From the NCBI GenBank assembly GCA_009668975.1, contig SBEG01000012.1:42691-106690 (forward strand): 64,000 bases of DNA, written 5' to 3'. Of this stretch, positions 1 through 8,366 are shown in pieces. The stretch comes from Deltaproteobacteria bacterium. Lineage in GTDB: Bacteria; Desulfobacterota; Desulfuromonadia; Geobacterales; Geobacteraceae. The notes under the pieces were generated by a model. That model did not search any database. It worked only from the letters and a program-made list of their open reading frames with translations, and was not told the DNA's origin. A program made the position numbers and the translations under genes. Numbering within the stretch: position 1 is the stretch's first letter; the number at the start of each line of letters is the position of its first letter.

Positions 1-2
1 CC

Positions 3-986
3 GTGAACGGCAGGGTTTCCGCCCTGCTGGAGCTGGGGGCCGGTTTTAACCCGGAGCTAACCGGGCTGCAGAACGTCTACTTCAACGGGGTTATCAGCGG
101 CATGACCAGGAAGGAGATCGACGCCAAGCTCGACGAGATACTTGACTTTGCGGACATAGGGGAGTTTGTGCACCAGCCGGTAAAGTCCTACTCGAGCGGC
201 ATGTTCGTGCGGCTCGCCTTCGCGGTTGCCGTGGCGGTGGAACCGGAGGTGCTCATCGTGGACGAGGCCTTGGCGGTAGGCGATCTGGCTTTCCAGCTGA
301 AATGCATCAAGAAGCTGGAGAGCTTCAGTGCGAAAGGGGTGACCATCCTCTTCGTATCGCACGACGTCAACGCGGTGAAGAAGTTCTGCACCAGGGCAAT
401 CTGGCTCAAGGCAGGAAAGCTCCAGTCGGTGGGCAGCGCGAACGATGTGGTCGACAGGTACCGCGACTTCCTGAAATGCTGCGCTCCCTCCGACTACGAG
501 GCTGCCCGGCAGCCTCGGGTCCAGGCCGAATCCGTGGCCAGAATTACAGCCGTGTCCCTGCTCGACGCTGCTCTCGGGGATGCGCGGGATTTCTGCACTG
601 GGGACGACGTCCACGTTTCGATCAGTTACCGGCTGGCCGTCCCGACACCGGATCTGGTCGTTGGCGTCGCGGTTTTCGACATGGCACGAAGTTACCTCTG
701 CGGCCTGAACACCAAGCTTGATCTCTTTGCTCCGCCGCATGCCGCCGGCTCCCACACCGTTGTGCTGAGGCTCAGGGAGATCAAGCTTCTTGGCGGGAGC
801 TACTTCATAGACGTTGGCCTGTTCGAGGAAAACACCCTGGTGGCACTCGATTACCAGTCCAGGGTCGCCGATTTCAGAATTACCGACGACAGCAAGACGG
901 AGGGGATCGTGATGCTCGAGCATCAGTGGCTCCTCCCTTCTGGGTCCGAGTCGTACATACAGAGGAGCTATTTGAGTGAAGCTTAG
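3..986 (+). CDS. wzt: O-antigen/polysaccharide ABC transporter ATP-binding protein, Wzt type (5' end outside window)
   Basis: ATPase half of a Wzm/Wzt exporter that moves undecaprenyl-linked polysaccharide across the inner membrane. The reading frame is open from the window edge, so the Walker A region lies upstream. Visible are the family sequence LELGAGFNPELTGLQN, the ABC signature YSSGMFVRLAFA, Walker B EVLIVDEALAVGD and the H-loop FVSHD, all within the first 125 residues. From about residue 170 a beta-rich C-terminal domain follows, matching the Wzt carbohydrate-binding domain that in O8/O9a-type systems reads the modified chain terminus. The last 11 bases overlap the next gene. The matching permease (wzm) is presumably upstream, outside the window. 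KpsT-like exporters lack the C-terminal domain, so Wzt fits better. Confidence 0.9.
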   Translation: MNGRVSALLELGAGFNPELTGLQNVYFNGVISGMTRKEIDAKLDEILDFADIGEFVHQPVKSYSSGMFVRLAFAVAVAVEPEVLIVDEALAVGDLAFQLKCIKKLESFSAKGVTILFVSHDVNAVKKFCTRAIWLKAGKLQSVGSANDVVDRYRDFLKCCAPSDYEAARQPRVQAESVARITAVSLLDAALGDARDFCTGDDVHVSISYRLAVPTPDLVVGVAVFDMARSYLCGLNTKLDLFAPPHAAGSHTVVLRLREIKLLGGSYFIDVGLFEENTLVALDYQSRVADFRITDDSKTEGIVMLEHQWLLPSGSESYIQRSYLSEA

Positions 987-2418
987 AATCGCCTTCCTGC
1001 ACGCGGTCAACGAAATGGACGTCCAGTGGTACAAGCCGTTGTCGTTCGGCTATCTCAAGGCGTACCTGGAGAAGTACGGCGGGAACGATTTCGAAATGGA
1101 ATACCTGGAGGATCCCGAAAAGGCGGAGAATTACGACATCATCGGCATCTCGGCAACCTCGCAGTGCTACGACATAGCGATCGGACTTGCCGGGCGGATC
1201 AAGAAGGCGTGCCCGTCCAAGGTGATCATCCTGGGCGGCCATCACATCTCGGCGCTGCCCGGAACTTTGGCTAAAGAGATTGATATCGGCGTCGTGGGAG
1301 AAGGCGAGGCGACTCTGCTGGAGCTGGCACGCGCCTTCCGCCGGCATGGACCGAACTGCGACCCCGGGATCCTTAAGGACATTCACGGCATCATCTATCA
1401 CGACTCCGGCAAGATAGTTGCCACGGTGCCGCGGGCTCCCTTGCAGCCACTCGACTCGTTGCCGTTCCCGTTCCGGGGCCAGGACGACCCGGTATACCTG
1501 CTTTCCTCGCGGGGATGCCCGTTTCAGTGTGTCTTTTGCAGCAGCAGAGCCTTCTGGGGCAACACCAGGTTTTTCAGCGCCGAATACGTGATCAGCGAGA
1601 TAGAGGAACTTCTCGAGCGAAATCCCGCGGTGAGGGAACTGGCGATCTGGGACGACCTTTTCATAGCCCACAAGGAGCGGTTCCGCCGCTTTTGCTCCCT
1701 GATGCTGGAGAAGGGGTTGCACGAGAAAGTCCGGGTGAACTTCTCGCTGAGGGCAGACCTGGTAGATGTCGAGCTGTGCGATTTACTGCGGAAGCTCGGG
1801 GTGAAGCAGGTGGGTTTCGGCGCCGAGTCGGGGAGCGATAGAGTACTGGCACTGTTGAACAAGCAGACCAGCGTCGAGCGCAACCAGCGCACCATCGACC
1901 TTTTGCGTTCCTACGGATTCACAGTCAATTGCTCCTTCATCGTCGGCTCTCCCACCGAGACCGAGGACGAGGTACGCAGCACCTACGAATTCATCTTGCA
2001 AAACATCATGGCCGACAAGATCGATCCCGCCATCCCCGTGAACATTATGATGGCGATCCCCGGAACCGGGATTTGGGAGTATGCGGTTGGCAAAGGTTTG
2101 GTGGATCCGGCCAGCATCGAGTGGGGTAGGCTTTCTCTCTTCGCCTCCTATCGCCATTCCAACAGCGGCAGTTTCAGACAGTGGGTGGAGTTGCGGAGGC
2201 AAAACCGCTCCATCTATCTCGCCGAGGATACCTTGCCGCAGGAAAGACTTTACGAGTTGATGGAGTACTACGAAAACCTCATCTCGCGGCTGGAGCGGCT
2301 CTCTGCTCTTGAGGCTGAGAACGCCGTGCTGAAAGCGGGAGTGCGAGGAAAAGGGCTACTTATGAAGTCTTTTGGCATAGCCAAGGACCTGGCAAGAAAG
2401 CTTGCCGGGCGCAACTGA
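976..2418 (+). CDS. B12-binding-domain radical SAM protein of the polysaccharide cluster
   Basis: 480 residues starting at GTG, preceded by a GAGGAG-like ribosome site and overlapping wzt by 11 bases. The N-terminal ~135 residues form a Rossmann-like B12-binding-type domain (ISATSQCYD, VIILGGHH, then a GEGE motif). The radical SAM core carries the 4Fe-4S cysteines C181, C185 and C188 in CPFQCVFC, followed by a conserved GAESGSD segment. The last ~50 residues are a helical, charged tail. Such proteins are methyltransferases, epimerases or other sugar or lipid modifiers. The substrate cannot be read from sequence, but translational coupling to the exporter gene suggests it modifies the polysaccharide or its sugar donor. 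The family call is firm; the specific function is unknown. Confidence 0.85.
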   Translation: MKLRIAFLHAVNEMDVQWYKPLSFGYLKAYLEKYGGNDFEMEYLEDPEKAENYDIIGISATSQCYDIAIGLAGRIKKACPSKVIILGGHHISALPGTLAKEIDIGVVGEGEATLLELARAFRRHGPNCDPGILKDIHGIIYHDSGKIVATVPRAPLQPLDSLPFPFRGQDDPVYLLSSRGCPFQCVFCSSRAFWGNTRFFSAEYVISEIEELLERNPAVRELAIWDDLFIAHKERFRRFCSLMLEKGLHEKVRVNFSLRADLVDVELCDLLRKLGVKQVGFGAESGSDRVLALLNKQTSVERNQRTIDLLRSYGFTVNCSFIVGSPTETEDEVRSTYEFILQNIMADKIDPAIPVNIMMAIPGTGIWEYAVGKGLVDPASIEWGRLSLFASYRHSNSGSFRQWVELRRQNRSIYLAEDTLPQERLYELMEYYENLISRLERLSALEAENAVLKAGVRGKGLLMKSFGIAKDLARKLAGRN

Positions 2419-2432
2419 CTTTGGGAGCAATG

Positions 2433-3311
2433 ATGAAGCTCGATTACCTCTTCAGTTACGGAGCCGTCTCTCGGCAGCCCGCACGGATCCTTGAACCCCT
2501 GTCGTGGGTTGGGCACATACCGTTCGCCTTCTGGCTGGTGGAAAAGTGCCGGCCCCGCACTATCGTGGAGCTCGGCACACACACGGGAAATTCCTACTTC
2601 GCCCTCTGCCAGGCGGTTGAGGCGAACGGCCTCGATGCCACCTGCTGCGCGGTGGACACCTGGCAGGGCGACTGCCAGGCTGGCTACTACGGCGAGGACG
2701 TCTACCTATCCGTCAGCCGGTACAACCAGAGCCACTACTCGGGCTTCTCGCGGCTTTTCAGGATGACCTTCGACGAGGCTCTCAAGCATTTCCAGGACGG
2801 TTCCATAGACTGCCTGCACATCGACGGCCTGCACAGTTACGAGGCGGTCCGACACGACTTTGAAAGCTGGCTGCCGAAGATGTCCGGACGCGGCGTGGTG
2901 CTGTTCCACGACAACGCCGTCCGCGAGGAGGGGTTTGGTGTTTGGCGGTTGTGGCAGGAGGTCTCTCCCCTTTATCCCCATATCGAGTTTGACCACTCCT
3001 TCGGTCTCGGCGGCCTGTTCGTCGGCAAGGAGCAACCTGCCGCCGTGCTGGAGCTCCTGGAAGGGTGGGGGCGGCCCGATGGAAAACGCCTGGTTCAGGA
3101 CTTCTTCGCACGACTGGGCCACCTGGTGGAGTCCGAGTGGCGCAATGACAACCATGGTTTCCTGCTGGCGGAGCGTGAACGGCTTTTGACACAGCGCGAT
3201 GCCGAGCTTGCCGAATGCATCCGGGCGATTCAGTCCATGAACGACACCTTGAGCTGGCGCCTCACCGCGCCCCTGCGCTGGATCGGCCGAAAGGTCCTCG
3301 CGAGGAAATGA
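2433..3311 (+). CDS. class I SAM-dependent methyltransferase (Methyltransf_24-like)
   Basis: About 292 residues. The start is one of two adjacent ATGs (2430 or 2433); 2433 is better spaced from GGGAG at 2423. Motif I reads VELGTHTGNSYF near residue 48, and the typical later motif is CLHIDGLHSYEAVRHD followed by a GGVVLFHDN-like strand (here RGVVLFHDN). This resembles the methyltransferases related to cephalosporin hydroxylase and macrocin O-methyltransferase that are common in surface-polysaccharide loci. A charged helical tail ends in SWRLTAPLRWIGRK, a tail often found on proteins of such clusters. It begins 14 bases after the radical SAM gene. A role as sugar O-methyltransferase, possibly chain-terminating, is inferred from context. 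Confidence 0.8.
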   Translation: MKLDYLFSYGAVSRQPARILEPLSWVGHIPFAFWLVEKCRPRTIVELGTHTGNSYFALCQAVEANGLDATCCAVDTWQGDCQAGYYGEDVYLSVSRYNQSHYSGFSRLFRMTFDEALKHFQDGSIDCLHIDGLHSYEAVRHDFESWLPKMSGRGVVLFHDNAVREEGFGVWRLWQEVSPLYPHIEFDHSFGLGGLFVGKEQPAAVLELLEGWGRPDGKRLVQDFFARLGHLVESEWRNDNHGFLLAERERLLTQRDAELAECIRAIQSMNDTLSWRLTAPLRWIGRKVLARK

Positions 3312-3351
3312 TCTTTTTCGACTGTTGCAACAAAGGGACCCCAAGCATCTG

Positions 3352-6300
3352 ATGTCGCCACTTTTCTCCCCACTGATACGCTGCTTCAGGTCGGCCTCCG
3401 ATTTCTACAGCAGCTTCCCCGTCAGCGAGATGACCAAGTTCAGGACCTGGGAACTCCTGGCCAAGTACGCGCCCTGGCTGTTGCGCAGGCTCTTCTCGGA
3501 CCTGATCGCCCCGGTGCCGCAGCTCTCATTCGTGGGACCACACGAGGTCGGGCTGCTTCGCGACGGCACCCTGCAGCTCGCCACGTCCATGGAGCCGGTA
3601 GTCTCGGTGGTCATCGCTGTATACGGCAAGCTCGACTACACGCTGCGCTGCCTGGCATCGATCGCCCTCAATCCCCCCGCGGTCCCTTTCGAAATAGTGG
3701 TGGTGGACGACGCCTCACCCGACGCCTCACACGCGGTCCTCTCCGGGATAGCCGGCGTCAAGCTTATCAGCAACCCCGGCAACCTGGGTTTCATCCGCAG
3801 CTGCAACACCGGAGCGCGGGCAGCCGCCGGCAGTTTCCTCTGCTTTCTCAACAACGACACCGAGGTTGCCGAGGGGTGGCTCGACGAGCTGTGGGGCACG
3901 TTTAGGGAGTTCCCCGGCACTGGGTTGTGTGGCTCCAAGCTGGTCTATCCGGACGGCACGCTCCAGGAGGCGGGAGGCATTATCTGGCGCGACGGCAGTG
4001 CCTGGAACTTCGGCCGCAACCGGGACCAGTGCGAGCCCGCTTTCAACTATGCCAGGGAGGTAGATTACTGCTCCGGAGCCTCGATCATGGTCGACAGGGA
4101 GCTCTTCGAGCAGCTGGGCGGCTTCGATGAACACTACCTCCCCGCCTACTGCGAGGATTCCGACCTGGCCCTGAAGATCCGCCAACGTGGGCTGCGGGTC
4201 ATGTACCAGCCCCTCTCGGTGGTAGTGCATCACGAGGGGGTGAGCTCCGGCACCGACCTTGCCGCCGGGGTCAAGGCCTGTCAAGTCGAGAACAGCCGCA
4301 AGCTCTTCGAGCGCTGGCGAGAGCGGCTTAGCCACCACCAGGTGCTGGGCACCGATGTCGACTCGGCCAAGGACCGCGGCTGTTCGCGCCGGGTGCTGGT
4401 TATCGACCACTGCGTCCCGACCCCCGACCAGGACGCCGGCTCGGTTACCGTCTTCAACCTGCTGCTGCTCTTGAGGGAGATGGGGTTCCAAGTGACCTTC
4501 ATACCCGAGATCAACTTCAACTACGTCGAGGGGTATACCCCCGCACTTCAGCGCGCGGGGGTTGAGGTGCTGTACGGGCCTCAATGTATGTACATGGAGA
4601 AGCACCTCAAGCAGGCGGGGGGGCGCTACGACCTGGTCCTGATGATCCGTCCGGTGGTGGTGGCGCGGCACCTGAGGCTTGTCCGCAAGCACTGTCCCCG
4701 GGCCAAGGTGCTCTTCCATACCATCGACCTGCATTTCCTGAGGCTGTCGCGCGAGGCGGAGCTGTCGGCCGATCCGGCCAAGCGCGCAGAAGCCGCGCAG
4801 ATGAAGGCCACCGAGCTTGCCGCGCTGCGCTCAGTCGATGCCTCTATAGTGCATAGCACCACTGAGCTCGACATGCTGCGCACCGAGTTGCCCACGGAGG
4901 CCATCCACGTCTTTCCGCTGATTCTGGACGTGCGAGGCTCGGAGGTAGGCTTTGCCTCCAGGCGCGACATCGTCTTTGTGGGAGGCTACCGGCACCTCCC
5001 CAACGTGGATGCTGTCAACTACTTCGTCGCGGAAGTAATGCCCCTCTTGCGGCTGCTCTTGCCGGGAGTCCGCTTCCACGCCGTGGGGAGCAATCCGACC
5101 TCCGAGATGCTGGCGATGCAGTGCGAAGACGTTATAGTCACCGGTTTCGTGGATGATATCGACCCTCTTCTGGACACCATGCGCCTCTCGGTGGCTCCGC
5201 TGCGGTTCGGAGCCGGCATCAAGGGGAAAATCGGCACCGCCCTGGCGCTGGGGCTGCCCACCGTGGCCACCTCGCTGGGGGCCGAGGGGATGTCGCTGAC
5301 GGATGGGGAGAACATCATTGTGGCCGACGGGGCCGAGGCGTTTGCCGACGCCTGCACGCGGTTGTATCAGGACCGGCAGCTGTGGGAACAGGTGTCCCGC
5401 TGCGGCGTCGACTTTGCCGAGCAGGCCTGGGGAGCGGAGGCTGCCTGGCGCATCCTGCACGAGATCCTGAACGGGCTCGGCATGTCCACGACCCGAGGCG
5501 ACCAGCCGCTGCGGCTGTACAGTCCGCGCGACGGCAGGAAGTTCGGCCGCCCGGGCAGCGGACCGGGCCGGGCAGAGGGGCCTATGCCGGTGGGGAACTG
5601 TGACGCCGAAAATGCGTTCAGGGAGATCCTTTCCGGCGAGGAGCTGCGGCGCCTGGCGATGCAGGAGCTGCGGTTTTTGTCCCGGGCCGGGGGGCGCGAG
5701 TCGTTCACCGTGCCGGGTTTCTGTATCCCGTGCGGCAGAGAGGTCTCCTTCTTGGTCGATCTGGAGTGCGGTGGCCGAGCGGAGGGGGGGCGGCTGTTCC
5801 CTAACTGGCGGGAGCGCCTGGTGTGCCCGCACTGTGGCATGAACAACCGCCAGCGGCTGATCGCCTCCCTGGTGGCGCGCCAGCTGGGAGGGACGGCTGC
5901 CCGGGGCTCCAGCGTCTACTTCCTGGAGCAGGTCACCCCCATCTATCACTGGGCCCAGGCGGCCTTCCCAGAGTGCCGCATCATCGGCAGCGAGTACCTG
6001 GGACCCCGGCATCAGCCGGGCACCGTCGTTAAGGGGATCCGGCACGAGGATGCCGGGGCGCTCAGCTTCCCGGACAGCTCCTTCGATCTGGTGGTGAGCA
6101 ATGACGTCTTCGAGCACGTTCCCGAGCCTGGCCGCTCCTTCAGCGAGTGTGCCAGGGTACTGCGGCCCGGCGGCGTGCTGCTTGCCACCATCCCGTTTCA
6201 CGACACCCTTGAGGAATCGGTGGTCCGAGCCCGCCTGGATGGCGAAGAGGTCAGCAACTTGCTGCCGCCGCTCTACCACGGCAACCCGGTCTCCAGCAGC

Positions 6301-6480
6301 GGCTCGCTGGTGTTCACCGACTTCGGCTGGGATGTCCTGGACACGATCCGCAGCAGCGGCTTCCAGTCGTGCAGCTGCGAGATATACGCGTCCGACCGGT
6401 ACGGACATCTCGGGGGCGGCCAGCCGGTCTTCAGGGCAGTGAAGCCCGCCACACCGGCGCCGCCCGAGCAAGGAGGGTAA
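3352..6480 (+). CDS. multidomain glycosyltransferase (GT2 + GT4-like) fused to a C-terminal methyltransferase
   Basis: About 1,042 residues from ATG 3352; an in-frame TTG at 3325 would give 1,051, and neither has an ideal ribosome site (AAGGGA at 3333). Domains in order: a variable N-terminus; a GT2 domain (about residues 80-330) with VVSVVIAVYG, VVVDDASPD, FLNNDTEV and YCEDSDLALKI; a GT4-like domain (about 355-700) with RRVLVIDHCVPTPDQDAGS, DIVFVGGYRHLPN and RFGAGIKGKI; and a C-terminal methyltransferase (about 760-1030) with two cysteine pairs (CIPC and CPHC) ahead of DLVVSNDVFEHVPEPGRS. The cysteine pairs suggest a small zinc knuckle. The arrangement suggests that one polypeptide adds two sugars and a methyl group. 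The DNA is very GC-rich. Acceptors and donors are unknown. Confidence 0.85.
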   Translation: MSPLFSPLIRCFRSASDFYSSFPVSEMTKFRTWELLAKYAPWLLRRLFSDLIAPVPQLSFVGPHEVGLLRDGTLQLATSMEPVVSVVIAVYGKLDYTLRCLASIALNPPAVPFEIVVVDDASPDASHAVLSGIAGVKLISNPGNLGFIRSCNTGARAAAGSFLCFLNNDTEVAEGWLDELWGTFREFPGTGLCGSKLVYPDGTLQEAGGIIWRDGSAWNFGRNRDQCEPAFNYAREVDYCSGASIMVDRELFEQLGGFDEHYLPAYCEDSDLALKIRQRGLRVMYQPLSVVVHHEGVSSGTDLAAGVKACQVENSRKLFERWRERLSHHQVLGTDVDSAKDRGCSRRVLVIDHCVPTPDQDAGSVTVFNLLLLLREMGFQVTFIPEINFNYVEGYTPALQRAGVEVLYGPQCMYMEKHLKQAGGRYDLVLMIRPVVVARHLRLVRKHCPRAKVLFHTIDLHFLRLSREAELSADPAKRAEAAQMKATELAALRSVDASIVHSTTELDMLRTELPTEAIHVFPLILDVRGSEVGFASRRDIVFVGGYRHLPNVDAVNYFVAEVMPLLRLLLPGVRFHAVGSNPTSEMLAMQCEDVIVTGFVDDIDPLLDTMRLSVAPLRFGAGIKGKIGTALALGLPTVATSLGAEGMSLTDGENIIVADGAEAFADACTRLYQDRQLWEQVSRCGVDFAEQAWGAEAAWRILHEILNGLGMSTTRGDQPLRLYSPRDGRKFGRPGSGPGRAEGPMPVGNCDAENAFREILSGEELRRLAMQELRFLSRAGGRESFTVPGFCIPCGREVSFLVDLECGGRAEGGRLFPNWRERLVCPHCGMNNRQRLIASLVARQLGGTAARGSSVYFLEQVTPIYHWAQAAFPECRIIGSEYLGPRHQPGTVVKGIRHEDAGALSFPDSSFDLVVSNDVFEHVPEPGRSFSECARVLRPGGVLLATIPFHDTLEESVVRARLDGEEVSNLLPPLYHGNPVSSSGSLVFTDFGWDVLDTIRSSGFQSCSCEIYASDRYGHLGGGQPVFRAVKPATPAPPEQGG

Positions 6481-6482
6481 AG

Positions 6483-7346
6483 ATGCAGGTTTTCGTGATT
6501 GGCAGTAAAGGGTACCTCGGCGCCGCGGCGGTGGCTCGCCTCGCCGCAGCGGGCATCGCCGTCCGGGCCGTCTCCTCGCGGCCGAATGCCGGCATGCTCC
6601 AGCTGGACCTGGTCCGTGCCGCCGAGTTTGCCTACGACGAGGTGGGGTCCGGAGACCTCGTGCTGATGACCGCTGCCAACTCCTCCCCTGACTTCTGCCG
6701 CACCCAGCCGGAGCTGGCCCGGGACATCAACGTTGAGGGAACCGGCTTCTTCATCGAGCGTTGCCTGGAGCGGGGGGCACGGGTAGTGTTCTTCTCCAGC
6801 GACACGGTGTACGGACCCGGGGAGGACGAGCGCAGCGAAGACGCCATCTGCCATCCTGCAGGGGAGTACGCCGCCATGAAGCGCGAGGTCGAGAGCCGTT
6901 TCGCGCAGCACGACGCCTTCAAGGTGCTACGCCTCTCCTACGTCTTCTCTCGGCATGACAAGTTCACCTCCTATCTGGTGGCCTGCGCCCGCGACGGCAG
7001 GGAGGCCGAGCTGTTCCACCCGATGCTGCGCCGCTGCGTCTATCTGGGGGACTTGCTTGACCTGCTGCAGCTCTTCTGCCGCCCCGGCCAGCAGGTGCCG
7101 GATAGCATCGTCAACGTCTGCGGTCCCGAACTGCTGTCGCGGGTGGACTTGGCGGAGCTGTTCCAGACTAGGGTCTCGGCGGTTCTCCGCTACCGGATCA
7201 TCGATCCCCCCCTGGGCTTTTTCGAGGCACGCCCGCAGGTGATCAACATGAGCGACGCGACTTTCAGCCGCCTGTTGGGACGCCGGCCCACGTCGATATC
7301 AGGGGCCATGCAGGCAGAATTTATCAATCAGGAAGGGATATCATGA
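6483..7346 (+). CDS. extended SDR sugar-nucleotide reductase/epimerase, RmlD-like
   Basis: 287 residues from ATG 6483, 10 bases after a GGAGGG site and directly downstream of the fused glycosyltransferase. The NAD(P)-binding motif is GSKGYLG at residues 7-13, and the catalytic YxxxK is YAAMK within GEYAAMKREVE. SSDTVYG supplies the upstream serine/threonine. The fold and length fit dTDP-4-dehydrorhamnose-reductase-like enzymes, which reduce a 4-keto sugar nucleotide. The gene overlaps the next one, a 4,6-dehydratase-like SDR, by four bases. The pair therefore plausibly performs the dehydratase and reductase steps on one GDP-sugar. The substrate is inferred from context; an epimerase role is equally possible. 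Confidence 0.75.
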   Translation: MQVFVIGSKGYLGAAAVARLAAAGIAVRAVSSRPNAGMLQLDLVRAAEFAYDEVGSGDLVLMTAANSSPDFCRTQPELARDINVEGTGFFIERCLERGARVVFFSSDTVYGPGEDERSEDAICHPAGEYAAMKREVESRFAQHDAFKVLRLSYVFSRHDKFTSYLVACARDGREAELFHPMLRRCVYLGDLLDLLQLFCRPGQQVPDSIVNVCGPELLSRVDLAELFQTRVSAVLRYRIIDPPLGFFEARPQVINMSDATFSRLLGRRPTSISGAMQAEFINQEGIS

Positions 7347-8356
7347 CCAAGAAACGGATACTCATCACCGGTATCACCGGTATGGTCGGCTCGCACCTTG
7401 CCGATTTCCTGCTCGAGAAAACGGACTGGGACATCTACGGCATGTGCCGCTGGCGCAGCCCCCTGGACAACCTGGCCCACCTCGTGCCGCGCATCAACGC
7501 CAAGGATCGCCTGCATCTGCTCTACGGCGACCTGAGGGATTACGTCTCCATCCATGAGGTGGTCACTACCGCCAAGCCAGACTACGTTTTCCACCTGGCG
7601 GCGCAGAGCTACCCCAAGACAAGTTTCGACTCGCCGCTGGATACCTTGGAGACCAACGTGCAGGGTACTGCCAACGTGCTGGAGGCATTGCGCAAGACCG
7701 GCACTGATGCCGTCACCCATGTGTGCGCCTCCTCGGAGGTGTTTGGCCGGGTGCCCAGAGAGAAGCTCCCCATCGACGAGGAGTGCACCTTTCACCCCGC
7801 CTCCCCCTACGCCATCTCCAAGGTGGGCACCGACCTTTTAGGGCGTTTCTATGCCGAGGCCTACGGCATGACTGTGATGACCACTCGCATGTTCACCCAC
7901 ACCGGGCCTCGGCGCGGCGACGTCTTCGCCGAATCGACTTTCGCTAAGCAGATCGCTATGATCGAGGCTGGCCAGATCTCCCCCGTCCTGAAGACTGGCA
8001 ACCTCGAGTCTCTGCGCACCTTCGCCGACGTGCGCGATGCGGTCCGGGCCTACTACCTGCTGGTCACTTGCAACCCGGTGCCCGGCGCGTACTACAACAT
8101 CGGCGGCACCTACACCTGCACGGTGGGCGAGATGCTGCAGGCCCTGCTCGCCATGTCGACGGTGCAGGGCATCGCGGTGCAGACCGACCCGGAGCGTCTG
8201 CGACCGATCGACGCAGACCTGCAGGTGCCGAACACGGCAAAGTTCCAGGCCCACACCGGATGGCAGCCCGAAATCCCCTTTGAGACCACCATGAGGGACC
8301 TGCTGGATTACTGGCGCGACAGGGTGCGGGTGAACCCCGCCTTCCTGACCCGCTAA
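7343..8356 (+). CDS. GDP-mannose/GDP-heptose 4,6-dehydratase-like SDR
   Basis: 337 residues. ATG overlaps the upstream stop (ATGA). The cofactor loop is GITGMVGSHLAD, the active-site serine region reads ASSEVFG, and the catalytic tyrosine/lysine is YAISK in SPYAISKVGTDLL. The protein resembles the GDP-mannose 4,6-dehydratase / Rmd branch of extended SDRs. Next to heptose kinase and guanylyltransferase genes, its likely substrate is GDP-D-glycero-D-manno-heptose, as in the 6-deoxy-heptose pathways of Yersinia and Burkholderia. That assignment is inferred; GDP-mannose dehydratase or reductase activity cannot be excluded from sequence. Confidence 0.8.
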   Translation: MTKKRILITGITGMVGSHLADFLLEKTDWDIYGMCRWRSPLDNLAHLVPRINAKDRLHLLYGDLRDYVSIHEVVTTAKPDYVFHLAAQSYPKTSFDSPLDTLETNVQGTANVLEALRKTGTDAVTHVCASSEVFGRVPREKLPIDEECTFHPASPYAISKVGTDLLGRFYAEAYGMTVMTTRMFTHTGPRRGDVFAESTFAKQIAMIEAGQISPVLKTGNLESLRTFADVRDAVRAYYLLVTCNPVPGAYYNIGGTYTCTVGEMLQALLAMSTVQGIAVQTDPERLRPIDADLQVPNTAKFQAHTGWQPEIPFETTMRDLLDYWRDRVRVNPAFLTR

Positions 8357-8366
8357 GGAGAAACCC

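Noticed and set aside
1..3311. Idea that the radical SAM plus methyltransferase genes form a ribosomal peptide (RiPP) system
   Set aside because: No short precursor peptide is present, and exporter and sugar genes point to polysaccharide synthesis.
4831..6471. 546-codon minus-strand open frame
   Set aside because: It lies wholly inside the glycosyltransferase/methyltransferase gene; high GC makes stops rare and the product has no family features.
6369..6482. Upstream extension of the SDR gene at 6483
   Set aside because: It overlaps the end of the preceding gene, while GGAGGG and ATG 6483 give the expected start right before the Rossmann motif.
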